From UBA6912 sp041611095 (lineage in GTDB: Bacteria; Actinomycetota; Acidimicrobiia; Spongiisociales; UBA5794), in the NCBI GenBank assembly GCA_041611095.1, contig JBFINP010000003.1, forward strand, positions 62,001-126,000: DNA of 64,000 bases. The letters are read 5' to 3'. The stretch's first letter is position 1; every line of letters starts with the position of its first letter. Below are positions 40,174 through 49,865 of the stretch, in pieces. The notes under the pieces are model-generated. The model saw nothing but the letters and a program-made list of their open reading frames with translations. It was not told where the DNA came from and ran no database searches. The translations under genes and the position numbers were made by a program.

Positions 40174-41273
40174 ACCCCGTGGCACGGCGCGAACTGCAAG
40201 AGCGCTTTCGGACGTTGCGGTCACCCATTCTGCTGTCGACGTGGGTGGTCGCCGCCGGCGCCCTCACCTTCCTGGCCTACCTATACGCACGGGGGGCCGC
40301 CGAGAGCCGGATGCAGGGCGTCGGCTTCGCCGGCCTCGGCTCGGTGTTCGCAGCCAGCTCGATGGGGTCGTTCATGCTGCACTCGGTGCTGCTGGGGCTT
40401 CTCGCCGCCGTGGTCTTCGTCGTGCCCGGACAGGCGGCGGTGGCCATCGTCGGCGAGCGGGAGCGGCAGACACTTCCACTGCTCCAGGTGAGCCAGCTCA
40501 CCGCGGCGCGCATCATCGTCGGCAAGCTCGTCTCGGCGCTGTCGTTCATCCTCTTGCTGCTCGTCGTCGTGACGCCGCTGCTCGTCATCCCCGTGCTGCT
40601 CGGAGGCGTCGGCGTCGGCGACGTTTTGGGTGGGCTCGGCATGGTCGCGGCGACCGCCATCACCATCGGTGCCGTCTCGATGTGGATCTCAGCTCGCGCT
40701 CGAAGCATGCAAGGAGCGGTGCTCGGTGCCTACGTGATGGCCGTCCTGTTCGTCTTCGGAACCCTTGCGCTCGTCGTCGCCGAGGTTCTGCTGCTGGCAC
40801 CTGAAGACCTCGGGCCGACCCGATACGCCCAGGGCGTGCCCCGGGATCAGGGCCGGGAGCTCTACTCGGGCTGGGTCAGCCCGTACATCGGGCTCGTCGA
40901 TGCGTCGGACGACGTGCTCGAGTTCGGCGGCGAGATCGTCACGTCGCCGTACCAGCCCTTCCGCCAGGTCTTGATCAAGCGCCAGGGCTTTGCCGGGTCG
41001 AGTGTGGACCAGCTGTACGACCCATTCGCCGGACAGGGCTTCGACACCTTCGACGGGTCCTTCTCGAGACCTGCTGTTCCCATCGGTGGGAACCCGCTGC
41101 GTCAGCTGACGCCACGCGACGTCGAGCCGATTCGCGGCGCCCTTTGGTGGAGGACGCTGACGTTCGAGGCGCTGCTCACGGCGCTCGTCCTGTGGCGCGC
41201 CTCGCGGCTGGTGCAAGTGCCTCGGAGCAGGCTGTTCCGTAGGCGACCGAGCGAGGTGGCCGGTGCCGCCTGA
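40170..41273 (+). CDS. ABC-2 type permease
   Basis: A 367-residue membrane protein with about six helices: an N-terminal MNPVARRELQERFRTLRSP cytoplasmic segment, helices from residue 22 onward, and the conserved amphipathic segment VPGQAAVAIVGERERQTLPLLQVSQLTAARIIVGKL typical of ABC-2 exporters. A long loop (about residues 210-325) faces outside before the last helix. AGGAG precedes the ATG. Cargo unknown; gene order suggests an envelope or gliding-type function. Confidence 0.88.
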   Translation: MNPVARRELQERFRTLRSPILLSTWVVAAGALTFLAYLYARGAAESRMQGVGFAGLGSVFAASSMGSFMLHSVLLGLLAAVVFVVPGQAAVAIVGERERQTLPLLQVSQLTAARIIVGKLVSALSFILLLLVVVTPLLVIPVLLGGVGVGDVLGGLGMVAATAITIGAVSMWISARARSMQGAVLGAYVMAVLFVFGTLALVVAEVLLLAPEDLGPTRYAQGVPRDQGRELYSGWVSPYIGLVDASDDVLEFGGEIVTSPYQPFRQVLIKRQGFAGSSVDQLYDPFAGQGFDTFDGSFSRPAVPIGGNPLRQLTPRDVEPIRGALWWRTLTFEALLTALVLWRASRLVQVPRSRLFRRRPSEVAGAA

Positions 41274-42825
41274 ATCGATCGCACGCATCGTCGCCGCTTC
41301 GCGCCGCCGCCTCATCGAGATGCGGATCGTTCGGCGCTCGGTGGCCGCGATCGGCGTCGTCGCCGCTGCGGGAACGATCCTGCTCGCCGTTGCTCGCCGG
41401 GTGGTGTTGCCTTGGGCCGAGCCCGCCGTGGTCGTCACGGGTCTCGCGGCGGTGATCGCAGCGATCGCCTGGACGGCCGTGCTGCGCCCCTCGGCGCGCT
41501 ACGCCGCCATCGAGCTCGACACGCGGCTCGGCTCGAAGGATCAGGTGAGCACCGCGCTCGAGCTGTCCGCGCGGTCGACGGTGTCGGCAGTCGAGGCCGG
41601 ACAGGTGGCCCGTGCAGCAGCATGGGCCGAGGGCCGCTCCCTGGAAGGGTTCGGCAGCGTGAAGCCGCCGCCCCGCCTCGCGCTGCTTGCGACCATCGCC
41701 GTCGTCGCCGCGATTCTGCTGGCCGTCCCGACGTCACCCGCTGATGCCGAGCAGGCCCGCCGGACCGAAATCGCAGCGCTCGTCGACGAGGCCGTGGGGG
41801 AGATCGAAGCGGCCCGTGATCGGGTAGGCGATTCGCGTGCCGGCGAGGAGCTGACCAGAGCGGCCGAGGAACTGAGGAACGCAGCCGACCTGGACGAGGC
41901 GATCCGGCGTCTGGGCGATGCAAGGCAACGGCTTGCCGACCTCGAGGATCCCGGTGCGCTCTCGCTCAAGACGGCACTGGCCGCCGCCGAGCAACGCCTG
42001 CGCCAGACCCCGCTGGGAACCGGCGACGATCTCGCGTCGCAGCTTCGCTCCCTGGCAGAGGAATCGCCCGGGCTCGACGGCGCCGCACGTGAGCAAGCTG
42101 CCGACCAGCTGGCCGAGCTGTCCGAGCTGCTCAGCCCGACGGCGCCAGAGCTGGGCGATGCCCTGCGTCAGGCTGCCGGGCGGCTCCAAGCCGGTGGTGA
42201 TCCGGTGGCGGCACTGACAGAGGCCGCCGATGCGGCAACAGCGGCCGCCGGTCGGGTGCAGACGGCCGACGACGTCGCAGAGGCCAGGGCCACCGTGCGG
42301 CGAGCTCAGGAGGGTCTCGGCGAGGCACGCAACGCCGGCGTGGGTCAGGGCCGAGGTGAGGGTCAGGGCCAAGGTGAGGGTCAGGGCCAAGGTGAGGGCC
42401 AGGGCCAAGGTGAGGGCCAGGGCCAGGGCCAGGGGCAGGGGCAGGGTCAGGGCGGCGGTGGCGGCGGAAGTGGAACGGGCGCCGACAACCCCAACCCGGT
42501 GCCCGGCGGAACGGGTTCCGGGTCGTTGACGGGGAGCGGGCGTGGTGACGAGGACGTCGTTCGCGATCCGATCCGGGGTAGCGTGTTCGACCCGGCGCCC
42601 GGAGAGCGGGGAGATGAGGAACGCGTCGACTTCGACACCAGCGATCCGACCGGCGAGGTCCAGGGACGCACGGAGGGCTCCGGCCTCGAGAACCTCCCAC
42701 TCGTGCCCTACGCCGACCGACACGCCGAGTACCAGCAACAGGCCCTCGATGCCCTCGACCGCATGGCGGTGCCGACCAGCCTGCGGGATCTCGTACGTCT
42801 CTATTTCACGGAGCTGAGCCCATGA
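41263..42825 (+). CDS. Membrane coiled-coil protein with GQGEGQ repeat
   Basis: A 520-residue protein. It has three membrane segments (about 22-42, 48-68, 133-152), a long Ala/Glu/Arg-rich coiled coil (about 160-360), a Gly-Gln-Glu repeat tract (361-396), an acidic linker, and a conserved C-terminal helix (DRHAEYQQQALDALDRMAVPTSLRDLVRLYFTEL). The layout is that of DUF4175-like proteins encoded next to MoxR-DUF58 loci. GTG start with GAGG upstream, overlapping the permease gene by 11 bases. The role is unknown. Confidence 0.82.
   Translation: MPPESIARIVAASRRRLIEMRIVRRSVAAIGVVAAAGTILLAVARRVVLPWAEPAVVVTGLAAVIAAIAWTAVLRPSARYAAIELDTRLGSKDQVSTALELSARSTVSAVEAGQVARAAAWAEGRSLEGFGSVKPPPRLALLATIAVVAAILLAVPTSPADAEQARRTEIAALVDEAVGEIEAARDRVGDSRAGEELTRAAEELRNAADLDEAIRRLGDARQRLADLEDPGALSLKTALAAAEQRLRQTPLGTGDDLASQLRSLAEESPGLDGAAREQAADQLAELSELLSPTAPELGDALRQAAGRLQAGGDPVAALTEAADAATAAAGRVQTADDVAEARATVRRAQEGLGEARNAGVGQGRGEGQGQGEGQGQGEGQGQGEGQGQGQGQGQGQGGGGGGSGTGADNPNPVPGGTGSGSLTGSGRGDEDVVRDPIRGSVFDPAPGERGDEERVDFDTSDPTGEVQGRTEGSGLENLPLVPYADRHAEYQQQALDALDRMAVPTSLRDLVRLYFTELSP
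42343..42452 (+). repeat. 18-bp tandem repeats coding for Gly-Gln-Gly-Glu
   Basis: Four copies of GG(T/C)CAGGGCC(A/G)AGGTGAG (42343-42360, 42361-42378, 42379-42396, 42397-42414) run into degenerate GGCCAG units to 42452. They encode a flexible polar linker and are a likely hotspot for length variation. Confidence 0.9.
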
Positions 42826-43790
42826 CGCCAGAGCAGTTCGCCGCCAACGTCGCCGCCGTCGAGCAGGAGATCGGCAAGGTCATCGTCGGGCAGCAGGAGC
42901 TGGTCCGATCCGTCATCATCGGCATGCTGTGCGAGGGGCACATGCTGCTCGAGGGCGTGCCCGGCCTCGGCAAGACGCTGTTGCTGCGCACGCTGGGCGA
43001 GGCGCTCGACGTCGAGTTCGGCCGCGTCCAGTTCACTCCCGACTTGATGCCCGCGGACATCGTCGGCACCAACGTCCTCAGCGAGGGCATGTTCCGGTTC
43101 CACGAGGGGCCGATCTTCGCCAACGTCGTGCTGGCCGACGAAGTCAACCGGGCGACACCGAAGACCCAGTCGGCGCTGCTCGAGGCGATGCAGGAGCGCC
43201 GGGTCACCCTCGGCGGCACCACGCACGATCTACCTCGGCCGTTCTTCGTGATGGCAACCCAGAACCCGCTGGAGATGGAGGGTACGTATCCCCTACCCGA
43301 AGCCCAGCTCGACCGTTTCCTCCTCAAGGTGCTCGTGCCCTTCCCGGCCGTCGACGAGCTCGTGACGATCCTGCAGCGCACGACCACCGAGGACAGTCCG
43401 GTCGTGAAACCGCTCGCCGGCGCCGAGGAGCTCAACGAGATGCTCTCGATGGTGCGCCAGGTTCCTGCGGCGACGCACCTCCTCGAGTACGCCTCGCTGC
43501 TCGTCGTCGCCACGCACCCGGGACGTACCGGCGGGATCCCCATCGTCGACAAATACGTCCGGTTCGGAGCAAGCCCACGAGCCGCCCAGGCCATGGTGCT
43601 CGCAGGCAAGGCTCGGGCGCTCATCGAGGGGCGGCTCAACCTCGCAGCCGACGACGTGCGAGACGTGGCTCACGCCGCCCTCCGCCACCGCCTGGTCCTG
43701 GGTTACGAGGCGGTCGCCGACGGGGTCGCCGCCGATGCCATCATCACGGAGGTTCTGGCGGCCCATCCATCTCCGCCGGCAGGCAACTGA
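42822..43790 (+). CDS. MoxR-family AAA ATPase
   Basis: A 322-residue MoxR AAA+ ATPase. Walker A GVPGLGKT (residues 46-53), Walker B VVLADEVNRATPKTQSALLEAMQER (about 103-127), sensor 1 FFVMATQNPLEMEGTYPLPEAQLDRF and sensor 2 GASPRAAQAM are all in place. MoxR ATPases act as chaperones that activate vWA-domain protein partners, here the three vWA/DUF58 proteins that follow. ATG overlaps the previous stop by 4 bases. Confidence 0.96.
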   Translation: MTPEQFAANVAAVEQEIGKVIVGQQELVRSVIIGMLCEGHMLLEGVPGLGKTLLLRTLGEALDVEFGRVQFTPDLMPADIVGTNVLSEGMFRFHEGPIFANVVLADEVNRATPKTQSALLEAMQERRVTLGGTTHDLPRPFFVMATQNPLEMEGTYPLPEAQLDRFLLKVLVPFPAVDELVTILQRTTTEDSPVVKPLAGAEELNEMLSMVRQVPAATHLLEYASLLVVATHPGRTGGIPIVDKYVRFGASPRAAQAMVLAGKARALIEGRLNLAADDVRDVAHAALRHRLVLGYEAVADGVAADAIITEVLAAHPSPPAGN

Positions 43791-44656
43791 TGCTGCTCGA
43801 TGCGGCCCAGCGGTCCCGTCTCGAACGGCTGGCCCTGCACGGCAAGCGCCGGCTCCGCGGGGTGTGGAGCGGACGCCACCGCTCGATGCGGCTCGGAGAG
43901 AGTCTCGACTTCGCCGACTACCGCGAGTACTTCCCAGGGGACGACTTCCGCCGCATCGACTACAACCTGTGGGCGCGGCTTGGGGTGGTCTTGATCAGGC
44001 TGTTCGAGGCCGAAGACGAGATGCCGCTGTCCGTCCTCGTGGACACTTCGGCATCGATGGGCTTCGGGGCGAAGTTCCGCACCATGCAACGCCTCGCCGC
44101 CATGGTCGCATATCTCGCCCTCGCATCGGGAGAGCGTGTGCGTCTGGTCACCGTGCCGGCGGCAGGGCGGCCTTCGCTCAGCGGCCCATGGGGACGTCAC
44201 GTGGCGGCGTGGCCGCGCCTCGAGGAGTGGCTCGAGGCGCTCACTCCCGGGGGAGGAACGGATCTGCCGGCAGCGGCCCGCCTCATGGTCGCCCCCGGGG
44301 CCCATCGCGGCCCCGTCGTGCTGATCAGTGATCTCCTCACCGCCGATTGGGGCACGGCCGTCGATCTACTCGGCGCCATCGGCGGGGGTGTCGTCCTCCA
44401 CGTCCTCGATCCATCCGAGCTGGATCCGGAGGTGACCGGTGACGTCACGCTGCGCGATGTGGAGACCGGTCGTGAGGTTCAGGTCTCGTTGAGTGATGCC
44501 GCCCTCGATCGGTACCGCAGCCGGGTCACCGACTTCCTCGCCGACGCCGCTCGCCGCGCCCAGCGGGCGGGGCTCGATCACGTGACGGTCGTCGCCGGCG
44601 AGCATTCCATCGACCGCGCCCTGCGCGATCTCGTGGGAAGCGGGTGGCTGCGGTGA
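43790..44656 (+). CDS. DUF58 protein (vWA-like)
   Basis: A 288-residue cytoplasmic DUF58 protein. The family signature RSMRLGESLDFADYREYFPGDDFRRIDYNLWAR lies at residues 24-56. The vWA-type MIDAS-like site is VLVDTSASMGFG near residue 83, with TPGGGTDLPAA near 151. ATG overlaps the MoxR stop by one base (TGATG), and this pair is widely conserved. Confidence 0.95.
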   Translation: MLLDAAQRSRLERLALHGKRRLRGVWSGRHRSMRLGESLDFADYREYFPGDDFRRIDYNLWARLGVVLIRLFEAEDEMPLSVLVDTSASMGFGAKFRTMQRLAAMVAYLALASGERVRLVTVPAAGRPSLSGPWGRHVAAWPRLEEWLEALTPGGGTDLPAAARLMVAPGAHRGPVVLISDLLTADWGTAVDLLGAIGGGVVLHVLDPSELDPEVTGDVTLRDVETGREVQVSLSDAALDRYRSRVTDFLADAARRAQRAGLDHVTVVAGEHSIDRALRDLVGSGWLR

Positions 44657-46458
44657 GCCTGCTCGTCCCCGCCGCGCTCGGGCTGCTGGCGCTCTCGATC
44701 CCGCTGGTGGTGCTCTACATGCTGCGGTCGCGGCGCCGCGGCCTGGATGTCACGAGCACGCTGCTCTGGGAGGAGGAGCAGGAGTTCGTGTCGGCGGCGC
44801 TCCCATGGCAGCGACTGCGCATCACGGCCGCACTGGTACTCCAATTGCTCGCCCTTGCGCTGTTCGCCCTCGTGCTCGCCCGGCCGTTCTTTCGCGAGAC
44901 CACGCTCCTCGGGCCGCACACCGTGCTGATCGTCGACACGTCGGGCTCGATGGCGACGGCGGGACGTTTCGAGTCCGCCAGGAGCGAGCTTGTCACCCTG
45001 GTCGCCGAGGCGTCCGCCGAGCAGCTGATCTCCATCGTGGATGCCGGTCCGCGGCCCCGCGTCCTTGCAGCGTTCTCCCGCGACCCGGCTGCCTTGACGT
45101 CCCTCGTCGAGCAGATGACGCCGGGTGGCGGTACGGAGGACATGGAGGGCGCCCTGCGCCTCGCCCGCGGGCTGGCGACACCAGACAGGCCGACGACGCT
45201 CTTGCTGTTGTCGGACGGTGGCGCCGCAGCCGTGCTCGAAGAGCCGATCACCGAGGCAGCGCACCTCCGTTTCGACGCCGTGGCGGACAACGTGGCGATC
45301 ACGGGATTGGGGACGAGTCCGGTGGGGGAGGGGCCCGTACGGCTCTTCGTCGAGGTCGCCTCCTTTGCCGTGGGGACCGAGGACGTCACCGTTGAGCTCA
45401 CCGTCGACGGGCTCGCCGTCGGCAGCGTCGACCTCTCCGTCCCCGCGGGCGAGCGGCGGCGCGAGATCATCGCCGTCGACGCCGGCCCGGGACAGGTGGT
45501 GGAGGCGCAGCTCGCCGGTCACGAGGACGCCAACCCGCTCGACGATCGCTCGGCGGTCGTCCTCATGGGAGGCGCTGAACTTGGCGTGACGGTGATCGGC
45601 GAGGGCTCGCCCTTCCTCGACGCGCTGCTGGCGGCGACCCCCGGAGTCGTCGTGCCGGAGGGACGCCCGCCGGACCTCGCCATCGTCGACGGGGGTAGCC
45701 CCGACGTCGTCGACCGGCCGACGTGGCTCATCGCACCCGAGACCCCGCCGCCGCGTGTGAGGCTCGAAGGTCTCGTCGAGAATCCGGTCGTGAGCTACGC
45801 CCGCCCCGGCGAGCCGTTGCTCGAAGGGCTCGACCTCGCCGATCTCGTCATCGCCGAGGCCGATGTCGTCGCAGCTCCGGGATGGCTGCCCATCCTCAGC
45901 GCTGGCGACGCCCCCCTGATCCTGCTCGGGGAGATCGACGGACACCGCACCGTGTACTTCACCTTCGACATGCTTGCGTCGAACCTCCCGGTACAGGTGA
46001 GCTTCCCGATCCTCGGGTCTCGCATCATCGACTACCTGGGAGGAAGCCGGCTCGGTACGGCCGCCGTGGCAGACGCCGGTACGCCGATCGCCGTGACCCC
46101 GCCGCCTGGTGCGGCCGGAGTGGTGACGATGCCGGACGGATCTCAGCGCTCGGTGGATCGTGACATCGTCGAGTTCGCAGACACCGCCCAGCCCGGCATG
46201 TACCGCGTTGACTACGTCGACGATCGAGGCGAGGTCACGGCCGGACTCGTCACGACGCGCCGGTTCGCCGCCGGCGAGTCGGCGGGACCGGCCCGCACCA
46301 TTGCCACGGTGCCGCCCGAAGGTGCTTCCGCCGATGAGGCGGCGTTGGTGCGAGAGTGGGCGCCGGCGCTGGTCGGCCTGCTGCTCGCGCTCACGCTGGT
46401 CGAATGGTGGGTGGCGTTTGGGCGACCCGGGAGGAGACGCCGGGCGGTGGCGACGTGA
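44653..46458 (+). CDS. BatA-like membrane vWA protein
   Basis: A 601-residue protein. It has two N-terminal membrane segments (about 5-22 and 57-76) with the BatA N-terminal pattern (LPWQRLRITAALVLQLLALALFALVLARPFF), then a vWA domain with MIDAS DTSGSMA near residue 96 and TPGGGTED near 157. A CARDB-like beta domain follows, and a C-terminal membrane helix (about 568-590). GTG at 44653 overlaps the DUF58 stop (GTGA); a GTG 9 bases earlier is possible. Confidence 0.9.
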   Translation: MSLLVPAALGLLALSIPLVVLYMLRSRRRGLDVTSTLLWEEEQEFVSAALPWQRLRITAALVLQLLALALFALVLARPFFRETTLLGPHTVLIVDTSGSMATAGRFESARSELVTLVAEASAEQLISIVDAGPRPRVLAAFSRDPAALTSLVEQMTPGGGTEDMEGALRLARGLATPDRPTTLLLLSDGGAAAVLEEPITEAAHLRFDAVADNVAITGLGTSPVGEGPVRLFVEVASFAVGTEDVTVELTVDGLAVGSVDLSVPAGERRREIIAVDAGPGQVVEAQLAGHEDANPLDDRSAVVLMGGAELGVTVIGEGSPFLDALLAATPGVVVPEGRPPDLAIVDGGSPDVVDRPTWLIAPETPPPRVRLEGLVENPVVSYARPGEPLLEGLDLADLVIAEADVVAAPGWLPILSAGDAPLILLGEIDGHRTVYFTFDMLASNLPVQVSFPILGSRIIDYLGGSRLGTAAVADAGTPIAVTPPPGAAGVVTMPDGSQRSVDRDIVEFADTAQPGMYRVDYVDDRGEVTAGLVTTRRFAAGESAGPARTIATVPPEGASADEAALVREWAPALVGLLLALTLVEWWVAFGRPGRRRRAVAT

Positions 46459-49160
46459 GGCTTCAGATCCCGTGGCTGCTGTTGGTCATCCCGCCGGCGT
46501 TGGGCGTCGTGTGGTGGGTGGCGCAGCGCGGGCACCGGACGGTCGGCCGCCGGCAAACCAGAGCCGCCACGATCCTCCGCAGCATGGGCGTAGTGCTCCT
46601 CGGCCTGGCGCTCACGCTGCCGTTGCTCGTGGGCGGGTCGAACACGCGGAGCGTCGTGCTCCTGCTCGATCGATCCGCTTCGGTCACGTCATCGGCCCGA
46701 GCGACGCAGGATGCCTTCGTCACCGAGGCGATCGCCGCGGCCCAGGCGGAGGACGTCACCGGGATCGCCGTGTTCGGGCGCGACATCCGGCTCGATCGGG
46801 CATTGACCACGAGCCCCGTCGCTGCACCCGTCCGCACGGTGATCGACGCATCCGCCACCGATCTCGGCGGGGCCCTGCGGGCGACTGCCGCCATCTTGCC
46901 AACCGAGGGATCCCGGCGCATCGTCGTGCTCACCGACGCTGTCGAGACGGCGGGGAGTGCCCGAGCCGCGGCCGCCGAGCTGGCCGATCTGGGAATCGCC
47001 GTCGACGTCGTGCGCGTCGAGACCGGCCTCAGTTCGGACGTCATGGTGCTCGGGGTCGACGCACCGGTGACGGCGCGGATCGGTGACGCCGTGCCCGTCA
47101 CGATCCGGCTGCGATCGACGCTGACCGGCTCAGGCACGCTCACCGTCGGCGCCGGTGCCGAGGAGGTGGTCGTGCCGCTCGAGCTCGCGACCGGGGCCCT
47201 GGAAGTGGAGGTCGACATCCCGGCTACGCAAGCCGGAGTGCTTCGCCTCCAGGCGGAGGTCTCCGCCGCCGGTGACGCGGTGCCCGAGAACAACGGCGCG
47301 GAGGCGCTGGTCCGCGTGCTCGGGCCTGCACGGGTGGCGATCGTCGAGGGCCGTCTCGGGGAGGGGGATGCCTTGGCGAGAGCGCTTGCGGGCGGGAACG
47401 TCGCTCCGCAGGTGCTCACCGCCATACCTGCCTCGGCCGAGCTTCTCGACTACGACGCGCTGGTTCTCGTCAACGTCCCCGCCCCCAGCGACGAGATCGC
47501 CGAGGATCTCGCCGCTTTCGTGGAGGATCTCGGCCGGGGACTCGTCGTGATCGGCGGAGACCAGGCGTACGGTCTGGGCGACTACCAGGAGACGGCCCTC
47601 GAGGAGCTGCTGCCGGTGACGAGCGATCCCGAGGACTTGATTCGCCGCCAGCCGGTCGCACAGGTGCTGGTGATCGACACGTCCGGGTCGATGGCGGCCT
47701 GTCATTGCGACGACACCACGAATCGCAACGACTTCGACGAAGGCGGGATCAACAAGACGGACATCTCGCGGGCGGGGGCGGGTCTCGCCATCAACGCGTT
47801 GCAGCCAAGCGACCGCGTGGGCGTTCTCGCGTTCACCTCCGGCTCCCGGTGGGCGCTGCCACTCGAGGCCAAGCCGAGTGGTGACGTGATCGCCGCCGCG
47901 CTCGCCACGCTCGTCCCCCAGGGAGACACCGAGATCTCGCAGGCGCTCGAGGAGGCCCTGGCCGCGCTCGCCGAGGCTCCCGAGGAGATCAAGCACATGG
48001 TGCTGTTCACCGACGGCTGGGGCGACGACCCCAATCTGCTCACGCTGGCGCAGGAGATCGCCGACGCCGGGATCACCCTCTCGGTGCTGGGAACAGGCGA
48101 AGGGACCGGTGAGACGCTGCGCAGGATGGCGTCCCTTGGCGGCGGACAGTTCTACCCGGGCCGCGACCTCGATTCCGTGCCGGAGGTCTTCGTCGAGGAG
48201 ACGCTCCGCGTCGCCCGGCCGCTCGTCGCCGAGGGTTCGTTCCTGCCGGCGCTCGGGGCCGCGTCGCAGGTCACGGCAGGCCTGACCGCCGCACCTCCGC
48301 TACGCGGCTACGTGCTCACCAGGCCGAAGCCCACCGCAGCCGTCGCGCTCGAGGTCGGCCCGGGTGACCCGCTGCTGGCGACGTGGCAGCGGGGCCTGGG
48401 CAGGGCGACGGCGTGGGCCTCGGACGCATCGCCGCGGTGGTCCGCCGACTGGGTCGACTGGGACGGGTTCGTCGAGTTCTGGGGACGGGTGATCGGCGAC
48501 GTGCTGCCCCCGGGCCGAGATGCGCCCCCAGCGGTACGCCTCGACGGAGGAACGCTTTCGATCGCTTACGAGACGTCGGCTCCCCTCGACGCCGTTGCGG
48601 TGGCCGATGTGCGGGATGCCAACGGCGAGGTGATGGCGGTGCCGATGCAGCGGACGGGTGAGACGCGATTCGAGGCCCAGCTCCCGGTCGCAACCAGAGG
48701 GGCGTACTGGGTGGCGGTGAGCGTCGAGAACGCCGACGGGCTCGTCGCCAGCGGCAGCAGCGGCGTCGTGGCGGGCTACCCGGACGAGTTTGCGTTCCGT
48801 GAGCCCGATCCGCTGCTCGCCGCCGATGTGGCTTCGGCCACCGGCGGCCGGGTCGACCCGGCCGCGGTCGATGTCTACGCCGCGGCCCCGACCCGGGGGG
48901 CGGCCGAACGCCCCCTGTGGCCGTGGCTCGCAGGCGCTGCCCTCGCGCTGTTCCTGATCGATGTCGCCATGCGCCGCCTCGTCTTCGCCCGCGGCGATCT
49001 GGCACGGTGGCGGGAGTCGGTAGTGCCGCGGCACGAGGAGGTGGAGGCGCTGGACACGGGTCCCGAAATGGAGGACGCACCCCGTTCGCAGCGGCCGCGC
49101 CGCGAGGCGCTTCCCGAGGAGGAGACGCTGGGCGAGCTGCTCAGGCGTAAGCGCCGCTGA
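46455..49160 (+). CDS. Membrane protein with two vWA domains and a GATase1-like domain
   Basis: A 901-residue protein. It has two N-terminal helices, a first vWA-like domain whose MIDAS is altered (LLLDRSASVTSS), and a glutamine-amidotransferase-like region (DYDALVLVNVPAPSDEIAEDLAAFVEDLGRGLVVIGGDQAYG, about 335-375). A second complete vWA domain follows (VIDTSGSMA near 405, FTDGWGDDPN near 513), then a beta domain, a C-terminal helix (about 815-835) and a charged tail. GTG overlaps the previous stop by 4 bases. It ends the operon. Confidence 0.9.
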   Translation: MRLQIPWLLLVIPPALGVVWWVAQRGHRTVGRRQTRAATILRSMGVVLLGLALTLPLLVGGSNTRSVVLLLDRSASVTSSARATQDAFVTEAIAAAQAEDVTGIAVFGRDIRLDRALTTSPVAAPVRTVIDASATDLGGALRATAAILPTEGSRRIVVLTDAVETAGSARAAAAELADLGIAVDVVRVETGLSSDVMVLGVDAPVTARIGDAVPVTIRLRSTLTGSGTLTVGAGAEEVVVPLELATGALEVEVDIPATQAGVLRLQAEVSAAGDAVPENNGAEALVRVLGPARVAIVEGRLGEGDALARALAGGNVAPQVLTAIPASAELLDYDALVLVNVPAPSDEIAEDLAAFVEDLGRGLVVIGGDQAYGLGDYQETALEELLPVTSDPEDLIRRQPVAQVLVIDTSGSMAACHCDDTTNRNDFDEGGINKTDISRAGAGLAINALQPSDRVGVLAFTSGSRWALPLEAKPSGDVIAAALATLVPQGDTEISQALEEALAALAEAPEEIKHMVLFTDGWGDDPNLLTLAQEIADAGITLSVLGTGEGTGETLRRMASLGGGQFYPGRDLDSVPEVFVEETLRVARPLVAEGSFLPALGAASQVTAGLTAAPPLRGYVLTRPKPTAAVALEVGPGDPLLATWQRGLGRATAWASDASPRWSADWVDWDGFVEFWGRVIGDVLPPGRDAPPAVRLDGGTLSIAYETSAPLDAVAVADVRDANGEVMAVPMQRTGETRFEAQLPVATRGAYWVAVSVENADGLVASGSSGVVAGYPDEFAFREPDPLLAADVASATGGRVDPAAVDVYAAAPTRGAAERPLWPWLAGAALALFLIDVAMRRLVFARGDLARWRESVVPRHEEVEALDTGPEMEDAPRSQRPRREALPEEETLGELLRRKRR

Positions 49161-49169
49161 GGGCCGGTG

Positions 49170-49862
49170 TCAGGTTGCAGCCCGAGCCACCCGAAGCCGC
49201 CAGACGACCACGGCACCACCCACCACCATCGCCAGTGCGTACCAGAGCAGTGGACCGGACGACAGGGAGGGCCTCAGCGGCTCGGTGAGGAGACGGATGG
49301 CTCCGGCGGCGGCGAGACCGACCCCGGCCGACACGCCGATGGCGGGGAGCGAACGCTTCCTGTACAGGGCCAGGCCGATCGCGGCGAGGACATACAGCCC
49401 GGCCGCATACAGCTCCACGGGGTGGCGGCCGATCGTCGACCCGTTCTGGGTCATCGCCCACGGCAGGTCGGTCACCGTGCCAAGGCACGCCTCCCGGGTG
49501 AGGCATCCGGCGTGCCACCCTGCGAGACCCGCGAGGGCGCCTGCGGCGAGACCGTCGACAACGACCCACGCCTCGCCGCGGCCGATCCAGGCGACGGTGG
49601 CGAGGGCGGCCAGCGCGGCGAACCCCGTGGAGACGCCGGCGCGAACGATGAGGATGTCGGCGGGGTTGCTCAGCGGGTTCACCCCATCTCCGATCATGGC
49701 GGCGAGGCGGCCGACGAAGACGCCGGCCACGATCCCTGTGAGGGCGACATCCCACAGGTCGCGGCTGCACTCGAGCACGTTGCCGCGTGTGGCCTCCCAC
49801 CGCAGCATCGCATACAGCGAGGCGACGCCGATCGCCGCCGAGCCGAGAAGCGTGAATTCCAC
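49170..49862 (-). CDS. Divergent Lgt-like (prolipoprotein diacylglyceryl transferase family) membrane protein
   Basis: A 230-residue protein with about six to seven helices. The segment TVTDLPWAM...IGRHPVELYAAGLYV matches the late part of the Lgt catalytic domain (LPW and HPxxLYEA motifs). But the hallmark GRxGNFxNxE box is replaced by AGCLTREACLG, so ordinary lipoprotein modification is doubtful. GTG start 3 bases after the TlpA-like gene's stop, so the two are one operon. Its two cysteines facing a thioredoxin-like partner suggest a redox role (inference). Confidence 0.75.
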   Translation of the reverse strand: MEFTLLGSAAIGVASLYAMLRWEATRGNVLECSRDLWDVALTGIVAGVFVGRLAAMIGDGVNPLSNPADILIVRAGVSTGFAALAALATVAWIGRGEAWVVVDGLAAGALAGLAGWHAGCLTREACLGTVTDLPWAMTQNGSTIGRHPVELYAAGLYVLAAIGLALYRKRSLPAIGVSAGVGLAAAGAIRLLTEPLRPSLSSGPLLWYALAMVVGGAVVVWRLRVARAAT

Positions 49863-49865
49863 GGA

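Noticed and set aside
42343..42452. Tandem repeat as a possible mobile or origin element
   Set aside because: The 18-bp units stay in frame and code for a Gly/Gln/Glu linker in a membrane protein.
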